Below, piece by piece: positions 25,863 through 38,331 of a stretch of DNA of 64,000 bases. Within the stretch, counting starts at the first letter, position 1. Each line of letters opens with the position of its first letter. The stretch covers positions 21,413,032 to 21,477,031 of the forward strand of contig NC_080071.1 of the NCBI RefSeq assembly GCF_949987535.1, written 5' to 3'. Source of the DNA: Balaenoptera acutorostrata (Eukaryota; Chordata; Mammalia; Artiodactyla; Balaenopteridae). Both the position numbers and the translations under genes were made by a program. The notes beneath the pieces are model-generated. The model was given only the letters and a program-made list of their open reading frames with translations. It made no database searches and was not told the DNA's origin.

Positions 25863-26224
25863 GGACTTCCCTGGTGGCGCAGTGGTTAAGAATCCGTCTG
25901 CCAATGCAGGGACATGGATTCGATCCCTGGTCTGGGAAGAACAGACATGCCGCAGAGCAACTAAGCCCATGCGTCACAACTACTGAGCCTGCACTCTACA
26001 GCCAGCGAGCCACAACTACTGAGCCCGCGTGCCACAACTACTGAAGCCTGTGCACCTAGAGCCCGTGCTCCGCAACAAGAGAAGCCACCGCAATGAGAAG
26101 CCCGGGCACCGCAACAAAGAATAGCCCCCGCTCACCGCAACTAGAGAAAAGCCCCAGCAACGAAGACCCAATGCAGCCAAAAGATAAATAAATAAAATAA
26201 AATATTTTTAAAAAATTTTTCAAA
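25863..26224 (+). mobile_element. CHR-type SINE, full length
   Basis: Starts ggacttccctggtggcgcag, B-box-like ggattcgatccctgg, full body with agaagccaccgcaatgagaa and aacgaagacccaatgcagcc, then an A/T tail. Target-site duplication aaatgcctca at 25853-25862 and 26225-26234. Confidence 0.95.
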
Positions 26225-26517
26225 AAATGCCTCACAATTGTATAAGTATAAATGGCAAGGTGTTTTACCTCAAAACTTTCCAAAAAACCTGGAGCACATA
26301 TATAAATGAAAATTAACATATTAATTTTCAGTTGAAAAAATTTACTCTGTGATCACCAGTTACTATTCATCATTCAAGCATACTACATAAAAGTTGGCAG
26401 AAATCCATTTATTCAAACCATCTTAGAAAAATACATTCATTAAGATAAAAATAGTATCCAAGAACCACCTATTCCCAGATTTCAGTTCTGGCCAAAGCAT
26501 TCAGATCTGATACTTAC

Positions 26518-26649
26518 ACTCCTGTAATAGCCTCTCATTCTGACTCTGTGTGTTAAGAATATCACCTTCATCGCACGTTCCAAATAAACACCATCCAACC
26601 AATTCTTTGTGGCCAAAACCAGCCCAGACACAAGATAAAAATGAACAGA
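26518..26649 (-). other. Candidate non-coding 5'-UTR exon of BAZ2B
   Basis: Minus-strand segment of 132 nt that does not look like any repeat. It is preceded by an acceptor-like atcatgttcttacag ending at 26650 and followed by a strong donor-like AGT/gtaagtat starting at 26517. It holds several CpGs (for example GGAACGTGCGATG), which are scarce in the surrounding intron, and this hints at constraint. It contains short upstream ATGs but no continuous frame to the BAZ2B start. The polypyrimidine tract is only moderate and the exon ends in T rather than G, so this may be chance. I cannot confirm it against a transcript. Confidence 0.3.
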
Positions 26650-26939
26650 CTGTAAGAACATGATCGCAACCACAACACACTCACCTATGGGAGAATATCA
26701 ATTAGTAGGTATGTCTTTTAGCTTAAGGCCATTCATGAGAGGATATTTTCTAATGTATAACTTCAGAATTTTCTTATTTACAAAGCTAATCAGGTAGGGT
26801 AAAGATTACTACAGCTGAAAATTAACATATAACACTACAGTAAAAAAAAGTTGTTGATGTGAATGGGTGAAAAATGTGCGATGATGAAGGGATTCTAAAT
26901 GATTTGATCCATTAGAGATCTTTCCCATGGTCTGAAGCA

Positions 26940-27165
26940 GTAGTTCTTAACCAGAGGTGATGCTGTAATACCCCCTCATCTACTAGGAAACATTTGACAA
27001 TGTCTGGGAACAGCTTTGATTGTCATAACTGAGAAGGTGCTACTGGTATCACGTAGAAAGAGTCCAGGCAGGGATGGTGCTAAACATCCTACAATTCACA
27101 GGACATTCCCACACAGAGATAATTACCTGGCCCAGAATGTTAGTAGTGCTAAGGATGAGAAATTC
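26940..27165 (+). mobile_element. MER20 (hAT-Charlie) DNA transposon
   Basis: tagttcttaaccagaggtga, ggaaacatttgacaatgtct, gattgtcataactgagaagg, tgctactggtatcacgtag, aacatcctacaattcacagg and ctggcccagaatgttagtag follow the MER20 consensus nearly end to end. It carries no coding capacity. The right end abuts a small tandem duplication (gaaattctgatctaa twice). Confidence 0.85.
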
Positions 27166-27253
27166 TGATCTAAGAAATTCTGATCTAAAGTATCAAAAAC
27201 TATATTACTTGGAATTCAATCAACCAAAACTTTCTGTTAAGTAGCAGTTCTTT

Positions 27254-27415
27254 TTCTGGAAGGTTGCCTATCTCCACTTCATTTAGTTGTTTTTCTGGGG
27301 TTTTTTCTTTTTCCTTCATCTGGTACATAGCCCTCTGCCTTTTCATCTTCTCTGTCTTTCTGTAACTGTGGTTTTTGGACCACAGGCTGCAGGATTGTAG
27401 TTTTTCTTGCTTCTG
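27254..27415 (-). mobile_element. Internal L1 fragment (5' UTR end/ORF1 start) with its own target-site duplication
   Basis: About 162 bp matching the young L1 at about 57168-57329 with only three differences that I can see, so it is a recent insertion. On the minus strand it starts cagaagcaagaaaaac and ends gcaaccttccag followed by AAAAAG. A 16-bp duplication, taagtagcagttcttt, flanks it at 27238-27253 and 27416-27431. It contains the first about 45 codons of ORF1 and part of the 5' UTR but no ORF2 or 3' UTR. The insert meets the target at ttcttt, which is shared with the L1 sequence itself. Confidence 0.9.
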
Positions 27416-28639
27416 TAAGTAGCAGTTCTTTATAATTATTATAAGAAGATATTTCAAGCTGATTTATTGCCACTGCAATAAATGATAAAATTATATTCAA
27501 CCTACCTTTATCAGCATACCGCCACAGTTTATTATTTTACATTTTGTCCTAATTGTTTAAAACTGATCATGTATAATATACAATTAATGCACATCATAAT
27601 GTTCGCGCACACTGGGTAACATGAATTTACTGTATTTTACTGAGATGATATTTACCTATAACAATTCTGAGAACAGACAAAAATCAGAATTACCACAAAC
27701 AACTTCTTCCCTGCATGATGATTTTATATATGCCAAAAAAATTCAATGATCAGTTGTTAATGATAATACTAATCAAATTCACACATATCAAATGTTCCTT
27801 TTTCTGTAAACATAGAGCTTATGAACACTGACAGCTGCTAGGTGTAAACCTGAACAGGTGCAAATAGGGACGGGCAAGACAAGTTGGCTCCAAAACATAA
27901 ACAAGATCAGCTGCCCTCTGTTTCACCTGTATGAATCCTTTAAAAGTATAACTATAGAATAGACTGAAGATTCAGAAAGTAAATATATAAATAGACAGAT
28001 ATTTCTTCTGCAAGGAGTTTTCTTAGAATGTCTTTATCTTTGCTAACAATACCAAAGGTTCTCTGTGGGAGCTCAAAGCACAAAAGTAGATTTGGTAAAC
28101 GCTCACTTTTCCTTACAATATAACCTCACGTGAAAAACAATAATTGGGAAGAATATCAGGAGACAGTCACTATGCTGCTTCTTTTGCTTTAGCAGGATCG
28201 CTAACAGTAGAGCTTTATAAATCAATTATTTTCTCAAAGTTCTGACAAAGGCTTTTATATAACTATTTAAAAAATAACTTACAGGAAACTGAACATTTGG
28301 ATAAACAATACTTCAAAATATTACGTAGCAAAACAAAAACAAAAAACAAGCAACAAACAAAAATTTTTCTGTTAAAGGATTTAGAGAAATAGGAGATGAG
28401 GCAGAAATACCTTATCAGACAATGAACAAAATTATTTTCTGAATATTTTTGAAGGAAAATGATTCTATTTATAACATTTTTATCTACCTACATTTTCAGA
28501 AACAGTTATTTCAACTCATTAAGTATAATATATTGTGGTTTAAAATAAGAATATATGAAAGGGATCAATTTCTTTTGCTGCTTGACACATTTTTAACTAC
28601 TGCGGTAAACAGTCAAGCAATTACATCCCCAAACAAAAG

Positions 28640-28770
28640 TGGGCTGGCAATCAGGTGCTCTGGTTGCAGCCTGTGAGCTGGAGTAAGTCTCTGACAATAC
28701 CTCTACATAATAGTTTCCTTATCAGAAAAATGATGGGATTGAATTAAACTAGCCCTCAAATCCATATCAA
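28640..28770 (-). repeat. Possible MIR fragment
   Basis: Degraded MIR-like wording read in reverse (gagtaagtctctgacaatac, tagtttccttatcagaaaaa, tgatgggattgaattaaa). Weak. Confidence 0.4.
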
Positions 28771-29744
28771 TTTGATGAAAAAGAACAAAACAAAACAACA
28801 ACCAAAAACCTTCACATTGCATTAACATATTTAACAATTTAATTCCTCATTTCCCTTATCCTCCCTACCACTTGCCTTCGTTCTATCTTCAAATGTATGT
28901 CATTCTAAATTACAGATTTCTGTTAAATCTTTAAAGATTTACTCTTGTTTTATTATACCTCAAGAGACTTGATGATGAGAAAATTAGCCAAGAGTAAAGC
29001 ACTGATTTTCATACTGCTCAGTAAATATCTACTCAGGGAGTAAACTTTTCCATCCAAAGGATTAAGTATTCCTTTGCAATGAGCTATGTGTGAGGAAGAG
29101 GTTATCCTAAGATATAAGAAAATATATAAAAGAATATTAAAGAAATATTTGAACAAGATTTAACATATACAGATCAACTAAACTGTAGGTAGAGTCTGTG
29201 AATTTAAATACTGATGAGAATTAATTTCTAAAAAGGATAGAAATGTTAGAAGGATCAAAAGAGAGACAATGTCTGATTAATTGGTCCTTTCACCTACAAA
29301 TACAAGGGGTCCCAAAGAACAAGCAAAAAGACCCAAATCTTTGCTTAACTAAGACACACAATTACAATTAACTGAAATTTCTAAGACATTTCTGGATAGT
29401 AACTGAGGCGGATAAGTAACAGATTGAAAAAATAAAACAGGGTAAAAAACCGAAATCAAGTAACTCTATGTAAAATATCTACATATACTGAGAAGTCAAG
29501 GAAAGAAAGATGCCAAGTACTACATGACTTATAAACTAGAATAAAAACTCCCTTTCAATGGGGAAGAAGCAGAGCTAACCTAACAGGGAAAACAGCACAC
29601 TTCTTAAAGAACAAAATGAGCCTAAAAGTTTATGAACACCAATGCAGAAATATTTTTATCCTGGTCACCTTAACTCTATGTAATATTATCACTCTCCTGT
29701 TCAAAAGTCTTCAATTTATCCATATCACACATATGGGTAAAGAT

Positions 29745-30175
29745 ATACGTGAAGAATATTTATTACAACATATTAACAGCAAAGACTTTTAAAAACAAAA
29801 AATTCCATCAGTAAGAAACTGTTAAATTATGGTACTATGCAGCTGTTACCAAAGAATGAAGTAGATCTAGACTAGCTAATCTGCTGAATGAAAAGAGTAA
29901 AGTGAGGAAGAAAAGAAATAGCAAGATCTCATGTGTGAAAAAGAAAAAAAGGGATATGTTCTCATGAATGTATGTTCAGAATATTTCTGGAAAAATATAT
30001 AAGACACTGGCAACTGTGTTTCCTTCTAGGTAAAGAGACTAGGGAATTAATCTAGGATGCGAGAATTCTTTTTCACTATATATCTTTTTCTTTTTTTTTT
30101 AACCACTTGAACAATTTACAATGTGTTAGTATTAATGACAGTTAAACTAATTTTTAAAAAAGATTTCTACAGGTT
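29745..30175 (+). repeat. Old HAL1/L1-type 3' end
   Basis: atttattacaacatattaac, actgttaaattatggtacta, aatgaagtagatctagacta and agaatatttctggaaaaata follow an old LINE 3' region ending in a tctttttcactatatatc block. The family (HAL1 or L1M) is not settled. Confidence 0.6.
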
Positions 30176-30698
30176 TGTTATTGCAAGAAATTATCTTTCA
30201 GAATGTTGTGCAGAAGTCCCAGTTCAAGATGGTGACATAAGAAAATCCCAAACTCACCTCCTCCCACAGCCACACTGAGCCTACCGCTATATATGGAAGA
30301 ATTTCCTTTCAAAAAAACCTAAAGTCTGGGTGAATGATGACTACACATTGGGCAAACAAGAAGAAAAACACAGCAAAGAGGGTAGGAGAGGCTGGGATGC
30401 AACCCCACCATAAACCCCACCACTGGTGCAGCAACCCACAATGCAGAAGGAACTCAAAACCTGGAGCTTCTTCCTGAGGAGCTGAGGGTACAAAGCCCAC
30501 ATCGGGCATCCCATACGCTTGAGACATGAGCCCCTAAAAAAATCTAACTTTGAAAACCAGTAGGGCTCCTGTCTTGAGACCCACAAGACTGTAGAGATCT
30601 GAGAAAGCCCTCTGAAAGAACTCACATGCTCAGACCCCGGGGCCCAGCTAAGAGGCCGTGTATGGTGTCCAGACTTAAAAAATGAAGGAGGCTCTCAC

Positions 30699-31735
30699 CT
30701 GAGGGGCAGATACCTAGTTTAACACACACATCTAGGAGAGTGCTGGAACACTCACCAGGGATGCAAGCTGCATCTTCACATTTTCCCTTTGCTGTGCTCC
30801 AGAGCACCAGTATCTCCAGGAAGATGCCCCAATGTTGGTGGGTGTCATCTAGGGGACACCTCTACCTCACCTGGTTCTGGTGGCCAGTAGGGCTTATGCT
30901 TGTGGGTCCCACAGGACTATAACCCATGAAGAAAGAGTTCTTAAATAGCTACCACCTCTAGGGCACAGCAAGAGACAACAGACCCAGGAGCTCAGTCTTT
31001 CTCTGAAGGCCTATTAGCTAATCATCATGCCTGTGGACTGAGGGGCAGGCTTCTAAATAAACACGCACCTGGGGGCTGACTGTAATCCTTTCCAGACACC
31101 TCAGAGGGCAGGGCTTATCTTCGTGTTTACCCTCTGCCATGCTTCACAATGTCAGTGTCTCCTGGAGGGGAACATTACAAATGTCTGATGCCCTGGATTT
31201 TATGTCTGGTGGCCCAGTTTTTGCCGCTATCACCCAGGGAACACCCTTTATCACCTGGCTCTGGTGGCTGGGGGGAGGAGGTGAACATGTGTGTGGGGGA
31301 GGTTGCATTCTTGCAGCCTATGGGACTGTGGCAGAGACGTTTCTGGACAGGCTACCATCACCATGGCACTATGCAGACAGTGAACTGAGGCACACCCCCC
31401 AGTCTTTCTGTAAGAAGGCCTCTTTGCTTGTCCTGAAACTCTGGCCTGAGGGGCAGACTTCAGGTCTGGCACATATTTAGTGGCCTACAGACCTGCTCTC
31501 AAGGAATGTAAGCTGTGGATACCATCTTGGCACTCTCCCACTGCCTTACTCCAGCTTGCCTGTAAAACCCAGAAAAGAGCTTATATACTCATCTGGAGGT
31601 CTGACTTTTGTGATTGCTGCCTAGGAGACACCTCTAGATCACCTGGCTCTAGTGGCAAGCAGGGCTTATACTTGTTCTCCCACAGGACTGTATATATTTG
31701 CATACTTATAAAAGCGGATGTCTGAGGGTCTAGGT
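30699..31735 (+). repeat. Monomer-like tandem repeats in the ancient L1 5' UTR
   Basis: The phrase ctgaggggcag recurs at 30699, 31038 and 31446. Each time it is followed by ctctgcc/ctttgctg-like text, a tctccaggag or tcatctggag block, then acctctacctcacctggttc-like text and gcagggcttatactt-like text. Units are about 340 and 410 bp and imperfect. Confidence 0.6.
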
Positions 31736-33760
31736 GCTGAGATCCTCCCCTTTAGGACAGTGACAGATCTTAGAACATTCTCAACTGCTGGGAGCTATTA
31801 AAAATAGGCTATTTGGACAAGCACAAAGGTTGGAGAGAAAACCAAGAGCTGAGGCAGTGTTGAATAACAAAGTTCATCTCATACTAGAGGCCCCTCCTTC
31901 AAGAATGGGAGAGGTGGTTGTTTCACCTACTATATAGAAACCAACACAGAGAGTCAAGCAAAATGAAGAAACTGAGAAATATGTCCCAAATGAAAGAATA
32001 AGATAAAACCTGAGGGGAAAAAAAAGCATAAAATCAGAGATAAGTAATGCATGTGATAAAGAGTTTAAAGTAATAGTTATACTGATACTCACTGAACTGG
32101 GGAGAAGAATTAACTCAGTGAGAACTTCAACAAAGAGATGGAAAATATAAGAAAGTACCAAACAGAAGTCACGGAGATGAAGAATACAAGAACTGAAATG
32201 AAATATACACAGGGTGGGGGTGTGGGGGGAGGAGGTGCAACAGTAGACTAGATGAAGCAGAAGAAAGAATCAATCAACTTGAAGACAAGCCTGTGAAACT
32301 CACCCAATCAAAGCAGCAAAACAAACAACAAAACAAAAAGAAAAACAATGAAGATAGCTTAAGGGACTTATGGGACAACATCAAACGGACTAACACTCAC
32401 ATGATATGAATCCCAGAAGGATAAGAGGGAGAGAAAACTTATTTGAAGAAATAACGGCTGAAAAATTCCTAACCTGGGAAAGGAACAGATATCCATATCC
32501 AGGAAGTACAGAGAGTTCCAAATAAGAGGAACCTAAAGAGACCCACACCAAGACACATTATAACTAAATATTAAAAGTTAAAGACAAGGAGAGAATATTA
32601 AAAGCATCAAGAGAAAAACAATTTCATGAACAAGGGAACTGCCATAAGACTATAAGGAGATTTTTCAGCAGAAACTTTGCAGGCCAGAAAGGAGTGACAG
32701 GATATATTCAAAGTGCTGAAAGAAAAAAAAATTCCAACCAAGCACACTCTATCTCACAGAGTTATCATTCAGAAGTGAAAGAGAGATAAAGTTTTCCAGA
32801 TAAGAAAAAGCTAAAGGAGTTAAAACTGCCTTATAAGAAATGTTAAAGACACTTCTCTAAGCTGAAAAAAATTAGTAACAAGAAAACATTTGAAAGAATA
32901 AATCTCACTGGAAAGGTAAATATATAATAAAGGTAGTGGATTAATCACTTATAAAGCAAGTATGAAGGTTAAAAGACAAAAGTAGTAGAAAAAAAACTAT
33001 GATTATAATAATTAGTTAAGGGATACACAAGATAAAATTATGTAAAACAGCACACCAAAAACATAAAATATAGGTGAGGGAGGGAGAGTAATAATGTTGA
33101 GCTCTACAATGAAATCAAACAAGTTGTTATCAACTTTAAAACAGATTGTTATGGATATGAGTTGTTTTATGTAAGCCGCATGGTAACCACAAAGCAAAAA
33201 GCTATAGTAACTACACAAGGGGAAAAGAGAAAGGAATATAAGCATACCACAAAAAAGTAATCAAAACACAAAGGAAAAGAGCAAGAGAAGAAGAAAGGAA
33301 CAGAGAGGAACAACAAAAACAGCCAGAAAGCAATTAACAAAATGGCAACAAGCACATATCTATCAATAATTACTTTAAATGTAAATGGGTTAAATTCCCC
33401 AATCAAAAGATGTAGAGTGGCTGAATGTATTTAAAAACAAAACAAAACAAAAAACCCACCTACCTATATGCTGCCTACCAGAGACTCACTTAAGACGTTG
33501 GGACACACAGAGACTGAAAGTAAAGGGATAGAAAAAGATATTCCATGCAAACAGAAACCAAAAGAAAGCTGGAGTAGCTCTGCTATACTTATATCAAACA
33601 AAATAAACTTTAAAACAAAGACTGAAATAAGAGACAAAGAAGGATGTTATATAATAATAAAAGGGGCAAGCCAACAAGAAGATTTAATATTTGTAAATAT
33701 ATATGCACACAACATACCAACACCTAAATATATAAAGCAAATATAAAAAGACCTAAAGGG

Positions 33761-34052
33761 GGCTTCCCTGGCAGCGCAGTGGTTGAGAATCTGCCTGCTA
33801 ATGCAGGGGACACAGGTTCGAGCCCTGGTCTGGGAAGATCCCACATGCCGCGGAGCAGCTGGGCCCGTGAGCCACAATTACAGAGCCTGTGTGTCTGGAG
33901 CCTGTGCTCCGCAACAAGAGAGGCCGCGATAGTGAGAGGCCCATGCACAGCGATGAAGAGTGGCCCCCACTCGCCACAACTAGAGAAAGCCCTCGCACAG
34001 AAACGAAGACCCAACATAGCCATAAAATTAAAAATAAATAAAAATTAAAAAA
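33761..34052 (+). mobile_element. CHR-type SINE inserted in the ancient L1
   Basis: Starts ggcttccctggcagcgcagt, B-box-like acaggttcgagccc, body with ggccgcgatagtgagaggcc and a long A-rich tail. Target-site duplication aaaaagacctaaaggg at 33745-33760 and 34053-34068. Body wording is the same subfamily as the SINE at 21397. Confidence 0.95.
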
Positions 34053-34776
34053 AAAAAGACCTAAAGGGAGAAATACAAAGCAATACTATAATAGTAAGGG
34101 ACTTTAATACCCACTTACATCAATGGATAGATCATCTGGAAAGAAAACCAATAAGGAGATACTGGCCTTAAATGACACATTAAACCAGACAGACTTAACA
34201 AATATTTATAGAACATTCATTCAAAAGCAACAGGATATGCATTCTTGTTAAATGCACATGGAACATTCTCCAGGATAGATCATATGTTAGAACACAAAAT
34301 AAGTCTTAATAAATTTAAGAAGATTGAAACCATGTCACACAACTTTTCCAACCAGAATGGCATGAAACTAGAAATTAACTAATTACACAAGGAAAACTTG
34401 AAAATTCACAAGTAGGTGGAGATTAAAAAATATGCTACTGAACAACCATGGGTCAAAGGAGAAATCAAAAAATATCTGAGACAAATGAAAGTAGAAATGT
34501 AACACACCAAAATTTATGGGATGCAGCAAAAGCAGTTCTAAAAGGGAGGTTCACAGTGATAAATGCCTGTTTCAATAAACCAGAAAAGTCCCAAATAAAT
34601 AACCTAACTTTATACCTGATGGACCCAGAATAAGAAGAACAAACAAAGCCCAAAGTTAGTAGAAGGGAGGAAATAAAAAAACATTAAAGCAGAAATAAAT
34701 GAAATAGAGAGTAAATAGACAAGAGCAAAGATCAATCAAAGTAAGAGCTGGTTCTTTAAAAAGATAAACAAGATGG

Positions 34777-34901
34777 GGAGTTCTCTGGCAATCCAGTGGT
34801 TAGGACTCTGTGCCTCTACTGCAGGGGGCCCAGGTTCGATCCCTGGTCAGGGAATTAAGATCCCGCAAGCTGTGCACGTGACCAAAATAAAATAAAACAA
34901 A
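34777..34901 (+). mobile_element. CHR-type SINE, tRNA head only
   Basis: gggagttctctggcaatcca, caggttcgatccctgg, then a short end gctgtgcacgtgacc and an (AATAA)n tail. An imperfect target duplication (ataaacaagatgg / ataaacaaaatgg) flanks it. Short form like 12894-13010. Confidence 0.85.
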
Positions 34902-37554
34902 ATAAACAAAATGGACTGACCAAGAAAAAAGAGAGAAGACTCAAATAAATAAAATAGAAATGAAAGAGGAGACACTACAACTAATACCAAAGAAATACGA
35001 AAGACCATAAGAGACTACTACAAAGAATCAAACACCAACAAACTGAACAACCTAGAAGAAATGGATAAATTCCTATAAACATGCAGCCTACCAAGACTGA
35101 ATTATGATGAAATAGAAAATCGAACAGACCAATTACTAGCAAGGAGACTGAATGAGTAATCAAAACTCTTCCAAAAAGCAAAGGTCCAGTACCAGACAGC
35201 TTTACTGGTAAATTTTATAAAACATTCAAAGAAGAATTAACACCAATCCTTCTCAAACTCCTCCAAACAATAGAAGAGGAGGGAACTCTTGCAAACTCAC
35301 TTTCCAAGGCCAGCGTTACCCTGATACCAAAAGCAGACAAGAATCACCACAAGAAAAAAAATTATAACCCAGTAACTCTGATGAACATAGATGTGAAAAT
35401 CCTCAACAAAATATTAGCAAACTGAATTTTAAAATACAATGGAAGGATCATACACCATGATCAGGTGGCATTTATTCCAGGAATGCAAGGCTGGCTCAAC
35501 ATCAGCAAATCAGTCAATGTGATACAACACATTAACAAAATGAAAGATAAAAATCATATGATCATATCACTTGATGCAGAAAAAGCATTTGACAAAATTC
35601 AACATCCATTTATGATAAAAACTCATCAAAATGGGTATAGAAGGAACATAACCTCAACATAACAAAGGCCATAATGATAAGCCCACAGCTAACATCATAC
35701 TCAATGGTGAAAAGCTGAAAGCTTTTCCTCTAAGATCAGGAACAAAACAAGGATGCCCACCCTTACTGCTTTCATTCAACATAGTGTATTGAAAGTCTAA
35801 CCACAGCAATGAGATAAGAAAAAGAAGTAAAAGTAATCCAAATTGGAAAGGAAGACATAAAGCTGTCAGTATTTGCAGATGATATAATACTACATAGAGA
35901 GAAACCTAAAGATTCTATCAAAAAACTGTTAGAACTAATAAATAAATTCAGTGAAGTTGCAGGATACAAAATCGATACACAAAAATTTGTTGCGCTTCTA
36001 TAATCTAATAACAAACTATCTGAACTAGACGTTTAAGGAAACATTCCATTTACGAGTGTATCTAAAAGCATAAAATACCTAGGAATAAATTTAACCAAGG
36101 AGGTGAAAGACCTGTATACTAAAAACTATAAGATATTACAGAAAGAAATTAAAGAGTACACAAAAAAATGGAAAGATATTCTGTGCTCATGAGTTGGAAG
36201 ACTCAATATTGTTAAAATGTCCCTACTACCCAAAGCAACCTACAAACTCAATGCAATCCCTATCAAAATTCCAATGGCATTTTTCACAGAAGCAGAACAA
36301 ACAATCGTAAAATTTGTATGGAACCGCATAAGACCCTGAATAGCCACAGCAATCTTGAGAAAGAATAAAAAAGCTGGAGGCATCATGCTACCTAATTTCA
36401 AACTTTATTACAAAGCTATAGTAATTAAAAGAACATTGTATTCGCCTAAAAAGTAGACACATAGACCAATGGAACAGAATTGAGCCCAGCAATAAACCCA
36501 TACATATTATGGTCAACTAATTTATGACAATGGAGCCAAGAATATACTATGAGCAATCCTACTTCTGGGTACCTATACTAAGACAATGAAAACACTAACT
36601 TGAAAAGACATACAGACCCCCATGTTCACTGCGGTGCCATTTACAATACCCAAGATATGGGATAATCCTAAGCGTCCACTGACGGATGAATGCATAAAGA
36701 AATACTGTCATAAATAAATATATAATGGAATGTTATTCAGCCATCAGAAAAATGAAATCTTGCCATTTGTAACACCGTGGATAAACCTTGAGGGCATTAT
36801 GCTAAGTGAAATAAGTCAGAGAAAGACAAATACTGTATGATCTCTCTTATATGTGAAATCTCAAAAACAAAACAAAACCAAGCTCAGAGATACAGAAAAC
36901 AGATTGGTGGTTTCCAGAGGTAGGGGGTGGAAGAGGGGTGGGAGAAATGGGTAAAGCAGGTCAAAAGGTTAAAAGAAGTAAGGGGTCAGACATGATAAGG
37001 GGTCAAGAACATGTACATAACTGCGGGGAGTAAGAATGGAAGAGTGTACCCTCGTGAGTGCAAGCCTCAGCAAAGATTTCAGCTCTTGTGAGTATATGAA
37101 GTTAGGTTACAGGCCTGGAACATAGAAAAAAAAATTTTTTTTAATTGTATTTTATTCTTTTACAACAAGGGTCCTGTTAACACTTTCATTTTAAACTCAG
37201 GACTATAGGATTTTTATTGTACCTGATCAATTTTTACAACACAGAATTACTCATTTGATTTATGACACAATATACAAGCAATAGCCTCAGAATAACAATA
37301 CCAAAATTGTAATAATACAAGAATATGTTCACTGAAAACACAGTAATTTTGGTCCTCAGAATATAGTCCACTAGTGACATATAGTCAAATTACAATATTT
37401 AAGTCACCTTAAATAGTTCTCCTCTGTGTGGTTATACCTCTAACTAGATTTTAAAAATCAAGTCTTTTCATTAGATTTCATTCCAATTTTTATGGACATC
37501 ATTCAACTAGACAAGCAATTCTGATGAACCAAAGACCAATGTATCAAAAGCAAT

Positions 37555-37715
37555 GTCTAAATCTGCACAGTCCAATATGGTAGCCATTAGCCAACCACAC
37601 GCAGATAATTCATCTTAATTAAAATGAAATAAAATGTAAAAGTCACACTAGCTGTATTTCAAGTGCTCAACAGATATCACATTATCATTACAGAAAGTTC
37701 TGTTGTATAGCACTT
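37555..37715. repeat. Probable hAT-type DNA transposon fragment
   Basis: gcacagtccaatatggtagc near the left and tttcaagtgctcaacagata towards the right, with an end ttctgttgtatagcact, are wording of an old non-autonomous hAT element. The family is not assigned. Confidence 0.4.
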
Positions 37716-38139
37716 GTCTAAATGATACTCTTCCTTCAGACACTGAAACCTTGCTTAGTGAGGTAGCCTGCTTCATACTGAGTAACTACAGCTGTTAAAA
37801 CTGTCAAAGCATGAGTTGGCAGTCTTAGGGCAGATACTACCTTATTAAAGTTTTCTAGAGGAAGGTTGATGGACAAGAAGTTATCTGGGTCAGCAGTTAC
37901 CTCCATGAAGAAACTGAAACTATTATCATGCTGTCGTGGTTTGTTTACAGAGTATACTACCAAAATACTGAAAATATCGTTAAAATCACTTGGAGATTAT
38001 TTAAAATGGAGCTGAGTTATTTATAAACTATTCACTTAAAAACTTGAACTATTCACCTGGAAGGTAACTTCAAATAACTCTCTTGTTACATCTTGCATTA
38101 CTTCTTAAATGTTTCCATTAAAATATCCCTAACACAATT

Positions 38140-38223
38140 GTGACATCAATTATACAAAGTTTATCCATTTATGAAAACATTCTATGTTCAGCCTTTCAGA
38201 CAGCACTTATTAAACCATGAAGG
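38140..38223. repeat. Local direct duplication, copy A (partner 39131-39214)
   Basis: 84 bp beginning gtgacatcaattatacaaag and ending taaaccatgaagg; repeated in the same orientation 991 bp away with three mismatches by my reading. Confidence 0.9.
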
Positions 38224-38331
38224 GTTTTATTCTATCTGCAACATTGTAGGTCCAATTATTATTTGCAGAAGAGGTGATACACATATACCTGCTAAAAGTT
38301 CTCCATGTGTTTAGTTAGAGACAGAATTTAA

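Larger units (their letters stand above)
33342..36550 (+). pseudogene. Degraded L1 ORF2 (endonuclease-RT) remnant
   Basis: The frame opens [20 protein letters not shown], the start of the L1 apurinic-type endonuclease domain, then breaks repeatedly. Further on the RT region is recognisable at 35465-35662 ([19 protein letters not shown], then [15 protein letters not shown]), and the RT active-site region at about 35870-35895 reads VFADDIILH in a separate frame segment. Interrupted by SINEs at 33761-34052 and 34777-34901. Non-functional. Confidence 0.85.
30197..37100 (+). mobile_element. Ancient near-full-length L1 (degraded), with two SINE insertions
   Basis: Layout in order: a 5' UTR-like block (30197-about 31980, opening with ccagttcaagatggtgacat) containing partial tandem monomers; an ORF1-like region about 32000-33330; an ORF2 start at 33342; RT-region sequence at 35380-36000; and a 3' part ending in the G-rich 3' UTR at 36900-37030. 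Many stops and indels break both frames. A jump near 36550, from the RT-distal region straight to the C-terminal region, suggests an internal deletion of several hundred bases. Edges are approximate and no target duplication was found. Orientation is opposite to BAZ2B transcription. Confidence 0.85.

Noticed and set aside
31139..31480. 113-codon plus-strand frame with Trp/Gly-rich text
   Set aside because: Lies in the G/C-richer 5' UTR of the ancient L1; overlapping frames on both strands are similarly open, so there is no coding evidence.
37126..37145. A-run meeting a T-run palindrome at the end of the ancient L1
   Set aside because: Could mark two tails meeting, but no element body can be recognised on the T side, so no claim is made.
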